From positions 1-39,572 of the forward strand of contig JASUTE010000018.1 in NCBI GenBank assembly GCA_030445745.1: 39,572 bases of DNA. The letters run 5' to 3'. Position numbers and translations under genes: made by a program. This DNA is from Candidatus Cloacimonadota bacterium (GTDB taxonomy: Bacteria; Cloacimonadota; Cloacimonadia; Cloacimonadales; TCS61). Positions 1 to 9,213 of the stretch are shown in pieces. Within the stretch, counting starts at the first letter, position 1; each line of letters begins with the position of its first letter. The notes below the pieces were generated by a model, which ran no database searches, had not been told where the DNA came from, and saw only the letters and a list, made by a program, of their open reading frames with translations.

Positions 1-2490
1 ATAAAGATCGGCTGTATCGCCCGGATCTAAACGACCATTATCACCATCATCTACGGTTATATTAGTTGCTACTTCCAATACTGGCGCATAGGCGGTTAAA
101 CTTATTTCGCTACTCCAATTTCCCTCGTCCGAACTAGTTGCCAAATTTATATTGAAATTATGTGCATCGGGCACCTGATTGGAAACTGCAAATATGAATG
201 GCTGAGTAAAGGTCGCTGTTTCACCAGCTGCAATCGTAGTAAGCTCAAGCTCGTCTTCCAAAATGGCAATATACTCATCACCACACTGCACAGAACCCAA
301 AATATTATTAGCTGGCTGATTTCCTACATTTTTTAAGGTTATAGTAATTTCAGTATTTTCACCAAATTCTATCACTTGATCATCACCAGAATTTATTTGC
401 ACATCATCGATAACTAAATAAGGTATATCACCAGTGACAATTACAGGAATTTCGACATATTGCGGTAAACAATTGTAGCCGCTTACAATTAATTCAGCTA
501 TTCCTGGTTCGGTAAATTCTTGTTCAAAAATTATCGTAGCGTTTCCAGATCCGTCTGTCTGCCCGCGACCATAGAGGATACCATCTTTCACTACAGCACA
601 GTAAAAATTTCCCAGTCCATTGCCACCATCACTGACCTCTACTTGGAAGCTTTCACTACCCATCACAATTACTTCATCGCTGTTGATATCTATATCTACA
701 GGTTCAGCTGTCCATACCGAGGTCATCACATCACCCAATACATTGCAATCGTAGAAACACCAGCGTAAAGCACCTTCTTCCCATTGATCGGGTGCTTCCA
801 CCCAAGGAGCTGTTTCTATCTTAGATTCCATATGAGTTGCACCCAAGCGGTTGTTTTTACTTCTGTATAAAGCATCGACAAATTCACGGTGGATATGCGG
901 GGAAGGGCCTTCAGTTTGACCTTCATTGAACCAGCCATAACGTGAGTTTCCTATAAAGGCTGTTAAGAAATTCTCGATCTTCACCATATGTTCGGCTATG
1001 CAGTCATCATTATCGAAAGAGGCACAAGTGCAACCATGGCTATACATAAGGGTGTAGTTATGATCTTCTCCATTCAAATTATAAAAATTAGAATTAGTGA
1101 TATCGCTTATATAGAGATTGGCAACTGTGCTTTCATTAGCATGCCCCACATGATGCAAAAATGATTTCCCCTGGTTTAATTTATTTATCAAAGTGCTAGC
1201 ATTCCAGTAACCTGTATCTCTGGCATACAAAGTTTCATAGTTATCTGTCTCTGGTATACCTTCGGTTGTATAGCCATTATCTTCATGATAACCAATAAGA
1301 AGATCTAAATAATCTCCTCCCCAAGTTTCGGGATTGTCGTAGAGGTGTTCGCCTGCCAACAGCGGTTTATCTAGTTCTCCTAGAACAGGATCATTCTGAT
1401 AATCGAAAGTTTTATTCAACATATTATTAAGTTCAGTTTCATCACTAAAGGAAAATCTAGCTACTGCTACATCAGGAAGCAAATCATCTTCTTCTGGCTC
1501 TCCCCAATTGTTATCGCCATCATCATTCCAGTTGCCATCTAAGGCTGAGAAATAGATATCAGCAGGAATATCATCGCTTTCGTAAACACTGCTGGATTGC
1601 ACCTGGCAATAAAACCCGCGATAAGGTACAATTTCCACATCTCCAGCTAAAAGTACATAAGCAAGGTTGTGATCTTGATATTCTTGAATAATATAATTTC
1701 GCATTCGTTCCTGAACATCTTGTCCGCTAACATTATTATTTATATAGTTTAAAGTAACCACTTCAGTGCGAGTAGCTCTTTCCAAATAAAAATCTATGTA
1801 ATCTGCAAAATTATCTGAATACTCTTCGGAAGTAATTACCAGAAGTTCATAATCATCACTGCGTGTATTCCTAACTGAATAGCGGAAGAGCATTTCGGGA
1901 TTTTGAGCAAAATTTTGCACACGTTGCAATACTTCCGGGCGACTGCTTAAATTTTGCCGTTGGTATTGGGAATCGATAGCTGTTTTAATTTTTATAGTAA
2001 CAGAAGAATAGTAGCTAAGCTGCTGTTGAGCAGGAATATATTCTGCTGGAGTAAAAGTAGTTAAAGCAAACCCGTAACCATTCATATACTCTGTAGAAAC
2101 CTTACCATTTTTTTCTGAGGGATATGGTTTATATGAACTGTAAACTTTTGTACTGTAAGCAAAACCACCACTTTTACCATGGGAAACTGGCTGTACAAAC
2201 TGTTTAGGATACAACTTTAATTTTTTATCTATGGTTTTAAGGTCATTCCATTCATATTGCACTGAAATAGCCTTATGCCCTTGTGGTAAAAGTAATTTAA
2301 CAGCTCGATATGGTAAAACCGGTTCTCCAGTTTTCCCTACTTGCCGAGTATTTTCAAAGCTTACAATGTTATAATTTCCATTTTTTTCAATCTGTGGATT
2401 TTCAAAATTGTAGGTAAATTCGATTATTTCTGCTGACAGTAATGTAGAAATAATTATAAAAGCTAAAATTATCATTAATTTAATTCTCAT
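1..2490 (-). CDS. Secreted gingipain-like C25 cysteine peptidase, partial (3' end outside window)
   Basis: The frame is open from the ATG at 2490 down to base 1, so at least 830 residues are present and the C-terminus is missing. The start follows a GGGAGAAG ribosome binding site and encodes a signal peptide (MRIKLMIILAF..., cleavage near LLSA/EII). An N-terminal pro-region is followed by a peptidase C25 domain at about residues 210-600. The likely catalytic His450 lies in HHVGHANES and the likely catalytic Cys487 in SHGCTCASFD, with spacing like gingipain R and like the two paralogues at 28673 and 31719. Ig/CARDB-like beta domains follow; the last visible residues, DNGRLDPGDTADLY, resemble the same part of the second paralogue. 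By analogy the missing end probably carries a YPNPFNP-type sorting domain, but that is inference. It lies 93 bp downstream of the antiporter gene on the same strand. Confidence 0.88.
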   Translation of the reverse strand, partial: MRIKLMIILAFIIISTLLSAEIIEFTYNFENPQIEKNGNYNIVSFENTRQVGKTGEPVLPYRAVKLLLPQGHKAISVQYEWNDLKTIDKKLKLYPKQFVQPVSHGKSGGFAYSTKVYSSYKPYPSEKNGKVSTEYMNGYGFALTTFTPAEYIPAQQQLSYYSSVTIKIKTAIDSQYQRQNLSSRPEVLQRVQNFAQNPEMLFRYSVRNTRSDDYELLVITSEEYSDNFADYIDFYLERATRTEVVTLNYINNNVSGQDVQERMRNYIIQEYQDHNLAYVLLAGDVEIVPYRGFYCQVQSSSVYESDDIPADIYFSALDGNWNDDGDNNWGEPEEDDLLPDVAVARFSFSDETELNNMLNKTFDYQNDPVLGELDKPLLAGEHLYDNPETWGGDYLDLLIGYHEDNGYTTEGIPETDNYETLYARDTGYWNASTLINKLNQGKSFLHHVGHANESTVANLYISDITNSNFYNLNGEDHNYTLMYSHGCTCASFDNDDCIAEHMVKIENFLTAFIGNSRYGWFNEGQTEGPSPHIHREFVDALYRSKNNRLGATHMESKIETAPWVEAPDQWEEGALRWCFYDCNVLGDVMTSVWTAEPVDIDINSDEVIVMGSESFQVEVSDGGNGLGNFYCAVVKDGILYGRGQTDGSGNATIIFEQEFTEPGIAELIVSGYNCLPQYVEIPVIVTGDIPYLVIDDVQINSGDDQVIEFGENTEITITLKNVGNQPANNILGSVQCGDEYIAILEDELELTTIAAGETATFTQPFIFAVSNQVPDAHNFNINLATSSDEGNWSSEISLTAYAPVLEVATNITVDDGDNGRLDPGDTADLY

Positions 2491-2583
2491 ATTTGTTCTT
2501 CTCCCTTTTTTATTTCTAATTTATACGCAAAAATTGAACCAAAAGTACAACTATTTCTGAATTTTTCCCTAAATCCTAATATT

Positions 2584-3540
2584 TTAGCCTCTTAGCAAGA
2601 TTAGATATATATAACCGCCGTATAAAATTAGGAAAATTATAGCTTCCCAGCGGTCTATTTTATGTTTCTTACCTGTAAACATAGTAAGCAATAGGAAAAA
2701 AGTAACAACTATTAGGAATGAAAAATCGGGATTCAAACTTGGATCATAATTAAGTGGATGAATCATAGAGCTAACCCCGAGTACCAAAAATAGATTGAAA
2801 ATATTTGAGCCTACCACATTTCCTATGGCAATATCGGAATGGCCGCGGACCACAGCAACTACGGAAGTTACCAGTTCAGGTAGTGAAGTACCCAAAGCTA
2901 CTAGAGTAAGCCCAATGAAATTCTCGCTCATATTCAACAATTTGGCAATTTTCACCGCATTATTCACCACCATTTCACCGCCAATCAAAAGTCCAGCTAT
3001 TCCCAATATAAGTAACATAACCGACTTAGGAATCGAATAGAGTTTGATATCTACGTCCAGATATTGTTCTTTTGCAATAGTAAGAACATAGATTTGGAAG
3101 ACAACCAAACCCATTATAAGAAGCACTCCATCCCAAAAACTAAGGATAGAACCTGAGAGTGAAAAATTATTTGATAAACCGAAAACAAAAATCGTTCCCA
3201 TCAACATAAAGGGTATTTCTTTGCGAACTGTATTTCTTTTAACAGCAATAGGTTTTACAACTCCAGCTATCCCCAAAACCATGAGAATATTAAAAAGATT
3301 GCTCCCTAAGATATTGCCAAAGGCAATTTCAGCATGACCATCGAAACTGGCAAAAACATTCACCACTAATTCTGGCGCTGAGGTTCCAAATGCTACGATA
3401 GTAAGCCCGATAGCAATTTCGGAAACAGACAATCTTTTGGCCAAAGAGGAAGCGCCATCTACCAAGCCGATCGCTCCATAAACTAAAATTACAAAACCAA
3501 CTACAAGCAATAATATTGGTAAAATAATAGCTGTAAACAT
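2584..3540 (-). CDS. CaCA-family sodium/calcium antiporter (YrbG-like)
   Basis: This is a 318-residue polytopic inner-membrane protein made of two homologous halves, the usual size for the bacterial YrbG/CaxA branch of the Ca2+:cation antiporter superfamily. The two alpha repeats are clear. The first is GTSAPELVVN (Glu57) followed by GNILGSNLFNILMVLG; the second is GTSLPELVTS (Glu222) followed by GNVVGSNIFNLFLVLG. The paired acidic residues are the expected ion ligands. A basic loop (GKKHKIDRWE) precedes the last helix. It starts 9 bp after the WalJ-like gene and probably belongs to the same transcript. The family is certain; the ion specificity (Na/Ca or K/Ca) cannot be read from the sequence. 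Confidence 0.93.
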   Translation of the reverse strand: MFTAIILPILLLVVGFVILVYGAIGLVDGASSLAKRLSVSEIAIGLTIVAFGTSAPELVVNVFASFDGHAEIAFGNILGSNLFNILMVLGIAGVVKPIAVKRNTVRKEIPFMLMGTIFVFGLSNNFSLSGSILSFWDGVLLIMGLVVFQIYVLTIAKEQYLDVDIKLYSIPKSVMLLILGIAGLLIGGEMVVNNAVKIAKLLNMSENFIGLTLVALGTSLPELVTSVVAVVRGHSDIAIGNVVGSNIFNLFLVLGVSSMIHPLNYDPSLNPDFSFLIVVTFFLLLTMFTGKKHKIDRWEAIIFLILYGGYIYLILLRG

Positions 3541-3549
3541 ATCTCCCCT

Positions 3550-4332
3550 TTAAACATCTATTAAGCTGGTACTTTTGTTTTGGTTTGCTATCACCAAATT
3601 AAGTTCATGCTTTACGTCTTTTAAAAAAGTCATCATTGTATCGCGAGCCAAATCTGGCAAATTATTATTCTCACTTAAATGTGCTAAAATCAGATTTTTC
3701 AGTTCGGGGTGTACTATCTGGCTCACCACTCCCACCGCCTGATTATTGGAAAGATGACCGTGTTTACTTTTTATCCTCTGTTTTAGATGCCAGGGATACT
3801 CTCCATTCAATAGCATCTTTTCATCATGGTTACTTTCCAGTACTAAAGTAGTGCTTTCTCGTAGTTTCATTAGCATAAGTCTGGAACTATAACCCACATC
3901 AGTTGCTACTGCTAGTTTACGGGTAGAGCCATGTTTCCTAAAAATAAAATTGCAGCTATCAACAGCATCATGAGATGAAACAAAAGGTTCAATCTCTAAA
4001 TCTTTTATATTAAATTTATTACCTATTTCAAAATGTACCTGTCCAGCTGGCAGTTTTCCTAATTTGTGATAACAGCTTTCGTATGTTTTCTGGGAAATAT
4101 AGAGCGGTACCTGCAAACGGCGACAAATGATACCAGCTCCGCGAATATGATCGTTGTGCTCGTGGCTAACTAGAACAGCATCTATTTTTTGCGGATTTAA
4201 CCGCAATTCTGCCAAACTGCTAAGTATACGTTTACCGCTTAGGCCAGCGTCTAAAAGTATCTTTGTTTTTCTGGTGCGAATAACAGCGCTATTACCCTTA
4301 CTACCACTGGCTAAAAGTGCTATCTGGAACAT
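3550..4332 (-). CDS. MBL-fold metallo-hydrolase, WalJ/YycJ-like
   Basis: This is a 260-residue cytoplasmic metallo-beta-lactamase-fold protein. The N-terminus ALLASGSKGNSAVI followed by LLDAGLSGKRI is characteristic of the WalJ/YycJ subfamily, and the metal motif is SHEHNDH (His57, His59, Asp61, His62). More ligands are likely in VSSHDAVDS and near ATDVGYSS and AHLSENN. In Firmicutes this family is a 5'-3' DNA exonuclease linked to cell wall and replication control; here the exact role is unknown. The gene is separated by one base from the upstream YhaM-like gene, so the two are probably translated from one mRNA. The pairing with a nuclease supports a nucleic-acid-processing role, as inference only. 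Confidence 0.9.
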   Translation of the reverse strand: MFQIALLASGSKGNSAVIRTRKTKILLDAGLSGKRILSSLAELRLNPQKIDAVLVSHEHNDHIRGAGIICRRLQVPLYISQKTYESCYHKLGKLPAGQVHFEIGNKFNIKDLEIEPFVSSHDAVDSCNFIFRKHGSTRKLAVATDVGYSSRLMLMKLRESTTLVLESNHDEKMLLNGEYPWHLKQRIKSKHGHLSNNQAVGVVSQIVHPELKNLILAHLSENNNLPDLARDTMMTFLKDVKHELNLVIANQNKSTSLIDV

Positions 4333-4333
4333 A

Positions 4334-5293
4334 TCACTTCAAAAAATAATATCGATTATTAAGCCGATCATATTCCGACCATTCAGCTTCATCATTTTGA
4401 ACAGAAGCTATAAGTTGTTTTACTCCAACTGTTTGGGCATCCAAATTGTCGGCATGGTGCAATACTATAGCTTCCAAAGTTTGCGGTAATCGTGCTGCTC
4501 CTTTTTCGTATTCACCATGATGTGCTAGAATAAGATGACGCAATTTCATGCTGATATCTTTGGGAAAATTATCGATCTGTTTAGCACGTTCACAAATAAA
4601 CTCATCGGCAATTGGAATATGGCCTACCAAGCGGCCATAAGTGGTAAATTCTATCGCTCCTTGTATATTGTATTCCCATACTTTGCCAATATCGTGCAAC
4701 AAAGCTCCGCTTATAAGTAAATCTCTGTTTACAGGATATTGTAAACTTATAAAATCGCATATCTTAGTAACAGCTATGGTGTGTTCCAAAAGCCCGCCCA
4801 GATAATTGTGGTGCCAACTTTTAGCAGCAGGTGCTTTGGCAAACTTAGTGTAAAACTGTTTATCGTCAAAAATATTTAACAACAGTTTTTTCAAATATTC
4901 ATTTTTGATATTTTCTATGTAATCATATAATGTATCGGAAAGTTTGTTAATATCTTTGGAAGTAGTTTCTAAATACTGAGCCAGGTCATATTCATCTTCT
5001 TCCAACTTACGCACTTTTTCCACGGACAGCTGAAGCTGAGAATTATAGGAAGTTACTTTGCCGCGAACCCGAATTACGTCACCAGTTTCAAATAATTTAC
5101 TAATAGGCTGGGCATTGTTCCATACATTTGCAGTTATATCGCCTGTTTTGTCTGCTAGCTTCAACCGTAGATATGCATTACCATTTCTATCTTCACGTAG
5201 CTCTTTTTTGGTAACTAAAAATGTAGAATTCACTTCGCTGTTTAAAAAACTGCTTAACTCGTTGATAAATATTTTTTCGTCCATCAATTCCAT
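4334..5293 (-). CDS. YhaM-like 3'-5' exoribonuclease (OB fold + HD domain)
   Basis: This 319-residue protein has an N-terminal OB-fold nucleic-acid-binding domain (about residues 22-98, with DKTGDITANVWN) and an HD metal-dependent phosphohydrolase domain (about 155-300). Visible metal motifs are SWHHNYLGGLLEHT (His161/162, His171), ALLHDIGK (His200-Asp201) and LILAHHGEYEKG. The order and length match the YhaM 3'-5' exoribonuclease family. The ATG at 5293 has a well-spaced GGGAG and lies 8 bp after the PHP gene. Family members act on RNA and single-stranded DNA; the substrate in this organism is not shown by the sequence. Confidence 0.9.
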   Translation of the reverse strand: MELMDEKIFINELSSFLNSEVNSTFLVTKKELREDRNGNAYLRLKLADKTGDITANVWNNAQPISKLFETGDVIRVRGKVTSYNSQLQLSVEKVRKLEEDEYDLAQYLETTSKDINKLSDTLYDYIENIKNEYLKKLLLNIFDDKQFYTKFAKAPAAKSWHHNYLGGLLEHTIAVTKICDFISLQYPVNRDLLISGALLHDIGKVWEYNIQGAIEFTTYGRLVGHIPIADEFICERAKQIDNFPKDISMKLRHLILAHHGEYEKGAARLPQTLEAIVLHHADNLDAQTVGVKQLIASVQNDEAEWSEYDRLNNRYYFLK

Positions 5294-5301
5294 AAAACTC
5301 C

Positions 5302-6345
5302 CTATTTTACATAAATATTATTTGTGTAGATCCAACCGCGTCCCCAGTTAGATATTTCTAAACGATAATTTCCAGGGCTGTTTATCGAGAAAAATCCTTT
5401 TTCATCTCTTTGTTGATCTACTTTTTGTCCATTTTTTCTTAATTTTACTTTAGCAATTTTGGGAAGATAGTAATAAAATTTTAAATCTGGGGAAAATTCT
5501 ATCTCTTCTCCTAAAATTGCAGTTTTTTTCTGATTAGAAATTCCAGCAAAAAACTTGTATGGATAACCATTTTTATAATTCACTATGTAAGAATTGCCAT
5601 TTTTCAGTGCTTCCAAAATTGATTTCTGGTTAATTTTCTTTTCTACTGGAATAAAAATATTGGTTCGGATCGTTTTGAAAAAGAATTTGTGACTGAGATA
5701 ACGAAACTTTATACCAAATTTGGTATAACTATCATGATGCGCATCTACGCTACCGATAGCAGCTTTACGTTTTCCCAGTAAATTCAATTTATCCCAGTAA
5801 TTTATTGCTGCACGAGAGGGTTTTTTTATAAATAGTGAAGGGAAAATTAAAAAAAGCAATCCATTTATATTTGGCCTAATCTTCCCCACCCAGTCTGAAA
5901 GTCCATTCCAAATCTCTAATCCATCAAATTTGTCATTTTTTTTATTTGTCCAAATATATTTTCGCAGTTTAGAAGTTACTCTCTTTTCGAAAGGATGAGC
6001 GGCAAAAGTAATAGCACCTATCTCTTTGTATTTTTGTACATACTCTTCTGCAGTAGTTTCCAGGATCTTATCAGTATTGAAAACTAATAAATGGTTGTTT
6101 CCTTTGGGATCATTTATCTCTGCCCCCACAATTATAATCGGGGTTTTTGTGTTCTGTACCACCTCATCTTGCTTAGCAGCAAAGTTCATATGGTCGGTTA
6201 GAGTGAAATAATCTAATTTATTTACTGCGGCGGCTTCCACAATTAACTGTATTGGAGTAGAAGAATCCTGGGAATATATACTATGATTATGAATACAACC
6301 AGTAAGTTCATAAAAATCTCTTTGAAATATCTTAATTTTTTTCAT
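5302..6345 (-). CDS. PHP-domain metal-dependent phosphoesterase-like protein
   Basis: The product is a 347-residue protein with an N-terminal PHP (polymerase and histidinol phosphatase) domain. Motifs in order are CIHNHSIYSQDS (His19, His21), FTLTDHMNFA, VGAEIND, FAAHPFEKR and IGSVDAHHDSY, the metal-ligand set of the fold. The last about 80 residues resemble a small beta-sandwich often found after PHP in predicted phosphoesterases. I start it at the ATG at 6345, not at the TTG at 6360, because this ATG overlaps the stop of the upstream secreted-protein gene as ATGA, which implies translational coupling. No signal peptide is seen. The substrate is unknown; histidinol phosphatase activity is not supported by any neighbouring his gene. 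Confidence 0.85.
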   Translation of the reverse strand: MKKIKIFQRDFYELTGCIHNHSIYSQDSSTPIQLIVEAAAVNKLDYFTLTDHMNFAAKQDEVVQNTKTPIIIVGAEINDPKGNNHLLVFNTDKILETTAEEYVQKYKEIGAITFAAHPFEKRVTSKLRKYIWTNKKNDKFDGLEIWNGLSDWVGKIRPNINGLLFLIFPSLFIKKPSRAAINYWDKLNLLGKRKAAIGSVDAHHDSYTKFGIKFRYLSHKFFFKTIRTNIFIPVEKKINQKSILEALKNGNSYIVNYKNGYPYKFFAGISNQKKTAILGEEIEFSPDLKFYYYLPKIAKVKLRKNGQKVDQQRDEKGFFSINSPGNYRLEISNWGRGWIYTNNIYVK

Positions 6346-8201
6346 TTTAGTAAAATACAACGCTTTACAGTATTGCTTTTAATTGATCTAATAAAATATA
6401 CTCCAGGAGCTACTTTCCGACCAGATTTATCGTAGCCAAACCATCTTTCAGTAGCAGTTAATTGCTTTATTAGCTGGCCTTTTATGTTATAAATATTAAA
6501 TTTATTTGACTTCATTTTGAGGGAAGTGCGTATCTGCAAGCCGCTTTCATAGGAAAAGGGATTAGGATAAATCTGCCATTTTTCCGGTTTGGGCACAATC
6601 CCCGAGCTGTTTGACACAACCTCTATGTCTGTAAAAGGTATGCTGTTGAAGGCATATATCTGTTTGGTGCTACTATTTTGAACCCAGTAGATCAAAGTAC
6701 AGTTTGCATAATCATCATTTATAGCGGAAATATCCAGAGTTTTATTCACAGTAAGTGTATCGGTTTCGGTTTGACCATAAGTTAAAGTTGGAAAATTCTT
6801 CTGGTAGAGAATCTCGATAAGCACAGAGCCAGAAATATCAATATCTTGGCTTACGCTATCTTGAGCAACACCAATCCATAAGTCGGTATTCAACAGAGTT
6901 GTATTGAAAACATGTGCACCTGGATTTTCTAATTCTATATCAATGAAAATCTCTTCCACATTATCAAGGTAACCAGCTGTGAAATTATTTTCTTGGATAA
7001 AAGTTGTTGGATTGGGCTGCTGTAAAAGAGTTTGCAAGCTATCGGGATAGATAGTTGGGTTGAAGCCAACAATTCTTTTTTCTCCATTCACTATGGTAAC
7101 AGGAAATCCAGTTAAGTCATAATAATTGAATCTCTGCAAGGCAGCTTGGTTATAAAAAGGCAGATCATCGGCATCGGCAAAATAGTTTATTTTGTATATT
7201 TCAGGTTGCTGTAACTCTGCTAAAACATCCCAAATTTCCTGACTCCATCCACTAATATTAACAGCATTTTCCACAACTTTTGTAGGAAACTCTAAAGTAA
7301 AATTATTGAAATTTATTTCCTGAACATTATTATCTGTTATCAATTCACCTATTGTACCCACCCGCGCAGTTATTTCATATTCAGAAGGTTCTTCTTCCAG
7401 TTGATATACAGCCGAATTTTCCGAACCATCGAAAATTAGGCTAGCTTCAGCAAGAATTGGCTCTAATACTAGTGAATCCTTCAGGGTGGTAACAGGTGAA
7501 GTAATATTTAATTTTAAATAGACAAAATCGGCTTGCATATTGCTATTATTCAGAATTTTCAACCAGGGATAATATTCATCATTTTCATTCTTTAAAAATT
7601 GGAACTCAGCCAGTTCCAGTTCAATTCCATCTATTTGGAATTCTCCGATCAAATTTACCATTAGTTCACTATTGAAGCCAAGTTCTCCCATATTTCTATA
7701 ATAGCCATCACTACCATAATTTTCATCCCAAAAATAACTGTGTTGCCCATCTACAGCCGAAGCTGCAATATATTGGTTGGAATAGTTTGTTGGGTAATCT
7801 AACACAAGCCAAAAAAGAGAATCGGTAACTGGGGAAAACTCCAACTGATTCCACCCGAACTGAGGTGAAATTGTATATGATTGTAAAACTTGAGCCGGTT
7901 GACCAGCTTGGTCTGTACATAATTTCACAGTAACGTCATCGAAGCTATCTGCTACAGGACAATAGAATTTAGCAGCTTCTGCAGTAAAATTCAGTGTTCC
8001 TACTTGCGGATATAGTGTAGTTAAATCGAATTTAACTGCCCAGCTATTGCTGCCATAGTAGTTTTGCTCGTGGATGTTGTTGTGGTAGTATAGCTGCTGT
8101 TCCTTAGTAGTTACCACTTTTGTAGGTGGCACTCTAAAAAAATCTATGGCTGCCAACTGTAAGCCTGTTAAAATTAAGAATAAACCAACTATTTTTCTCA
8201 T
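6342..8201 (-). CDS. Secreted protein with degenerate Omp28/thioredoxin-like domain and C-terminal sorting domain
   Basis: This 619-residue protein begins with a signal peptide (MRKIVGLFLILTGLQLAAI). It continues through beta-rich segments to a region at about residues 305-385 that looks like the thioredoxin-like domain of Omp28-related proteins: an opening near VNISGWSQEIWDVLAEL, then FADADDLPFY, a cis-Pro loop DLTGFPVTIVNG and KRIVGFNPT. The CxxC pair normally found at the start of this fold is missing. Residues about 542-619 form a FlgD-Ig-like sorting domain (IYPNPFSYESGLQI, NIYNIKGQLIKQL, GVYFIRS) ending in ILLK, typical of type IX-type cargo. It is probably exported to the cell surface or medium. 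It sits between lpxL-like and PHP genes and overlaps the latter by ATGA. Confidence 0.82.
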   Translation of the reverse strand: MRKIVGLFLILTGLQLAAIDFFRVPPTKVVTTKEQQLYYHNNIHEQNYYGSNSWAVKFDLTTLYPQVGTLNFTAEAAKFYCPVADSFDDVTVKLCTDQAGQPAQVLQSYTISPQFGWNQLEFSPVTDSLFWLVLDYPTNYSNQYIAASAVDGQHSYFWDENYGSDGYYRNMGELGFNSELMVNLIGEFQIDGIELELAEFQFLKNENDEYYPWLKILNNSNMQADFVYLKLNITSPVTTLKDSLVLEPILAEASLIFDGSENSAVYQLEEEPSEYEITARVGTIGELITDNNVQEINFNNFTLEFPTKVVENAVNISGWSQEIWDVLAELQQPEIYKINYFADADDLPFYNQAALQRFNYYDLTGFPVTIVNGEKRIVGFNPTIYPDSLQTLLQQPNPTTFIQENNFTAGYLDNVEEIFIDIELENPGAHVFNTTLLNTDLWIGVAQDSVSQDIDISGSVLIEILYQKNFPTLTYGQTETDTLTVNKTLDISAINDDYANCTLIYWVQNSSTKQIYAFNSIPFTDIEVVSNSSGIVPKPEKWQIYPNPFSYESGLQIRTSLKMKSNKFNIYNIKGQLIKQLTATERWFGYDKSGRKVAPGVYFIRSIKSNTVKRCILLK

Positions 8202-8251
8202 ATTTGCTCCGTTTGCAAAACTTTATTAATCAACATAATTGTAAAGAATTT

Positions 8252-9124
8252 TTATCTACGGGCTCGGTTAGGTTCCCGCCAACGGCGGTGTACCCAAAAC
8301 CACTGTTCTGGATATTGATTTATATAGTTTTCTAAAGAGCTGTTAATTTCTTTTGTATATTTTTTTATGTCTGTCATGTTGTTCTGGTAATTTGTAGGAA
8401 AAATTGGTTCTTCATAGCATATACTGTGGCTTCCATCATGTTTTCTAATAATAACAGCAGGCACTATAGGTGCTTGTGTTTTTATAGAAATTTTGGCAGC
8501 ACCGATAAAAACTGAAGCCGGTTTTCCCAAAAAATCCATTTTCATACCGTTTTTACGTGCATTTTGGTCTATTAGTAAACAAACCAGATAATTCTGCTTC
8601 AAATATTTTAATATACCGCGCAAAGCACGTTTTTTATAGATAATTTTCATGCCTCCCTGTTCTCTTATTTTATTTGTATAATCATTAAAATACTTATTGT
8701 GCTGCTTTTTAATAACCACGCTCATTGGCCAGTGTAAAGCCATTACTCTGCCAGCCAGCTCCCAATTACCAAAATGCCCAGTAGTGATGATAACTCCTTT
8801 TTGCAAACTCAAAGCTTTCTCGATATTTTCCTTACCCTTAAAAGATGTTTTGGAAACTAATTTTTTAAAATTTGCTAAATAAGTTTCTGCTGAAGTTATT
8901 CCCAAATGGTAATACATTTTTTTTAATATCTTTTTCCTCTGTTGATTACTCATTTCTGGGTATACCATTTGCAGATTTTGTTCAGCTACCCGCCTGCGAA
9001 TTCCTAAATAATAACCGCCCCAAACAAAAATTTTTGCCAGTAACTTCTCGGCTAAACTATACGGTAGAATCTTGAATAATTTAAGGAAAATAATAAATCC
9101 AACAAACTCCAGTTTATCTTGCAT
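8252..9124 (-). CDS. Lipid A biosynthesis acyltransferase (LpxL/HtrB family)
   Basis: This 290-residue protein belongs to the lysophospholipid/lipid A acyltransferase family. An N-terminal hydrophobic anchor (about residues 8-40) precedes the catalytic HX4E motif GHFGNWE (His117, Glu122). A conserved block with LLIDQNARKNG follows, and the family C-terminal signature PEQWFWVHRRWR is present. The enzyme is expected to add a secondary acyl chain to Kdo-lipid A at the inner face of the inner membrane, which implies an LPS-bearing outer membrane. It is the first gene of the leftward run and starts divergently from tsaB, with an AGAGGAA ribosome binding site. Whether it is LpxL, LpxM or LpxP in specificity cannot be told. 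Confidence 0.92.
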   Translation of the reverse strand: MQDKLEFVGFIIFLKLFKILPYSLAEKLLAKIFVWGGYYLGIRRRVAEQNLQMVYPEMSNQQRKKILKKMYYHLGITSAETYLANFKKLVSKTSFKGKENIEKALSLQKGVIITTGHFGNWELAGRVMALHWPMSVVIKKQHNKYFNDYTNKIREQGGMKIIYKKRALRGILKYLKQNYLVCLLIDQNARKNGMKMDFLGKPASVFIGAAKISIKTQAPIVPAVIIRKHDGSHSICYEEPIFPTNYQNNMTDIKKYTKEINSSLENYINQYPEQWFWVHRRWREPNRARR

Positions 9125-9159
9125 AGTTCCTCTTTTTTTCTATAATAAAAATAAGTTTC

Positions 9160-9188
9160 TTGACGTAGCCGAAAAGCTGTCAATAAAT
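9160..9188 (+). promoter_or_regulatory. Candidate sigma70-type promoter of tsaB
   Basis: TTGACG at 9160-9165 is followed after 17 bp by an AT-rich ATAAAT (9183-9188), in the divergent gap between lpxL-like and tsaB. The predicted start of transcription, near 9195, would place the ATG at 9187 upstream of the mRNA. This agrees with use of the downstream GTG start at 9214. The -10 match is weak. Confidence 0.35.
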
Positions 9189-9213
9189 GTTTGAAAAAAA
9201 TGGAGAAAGTACG

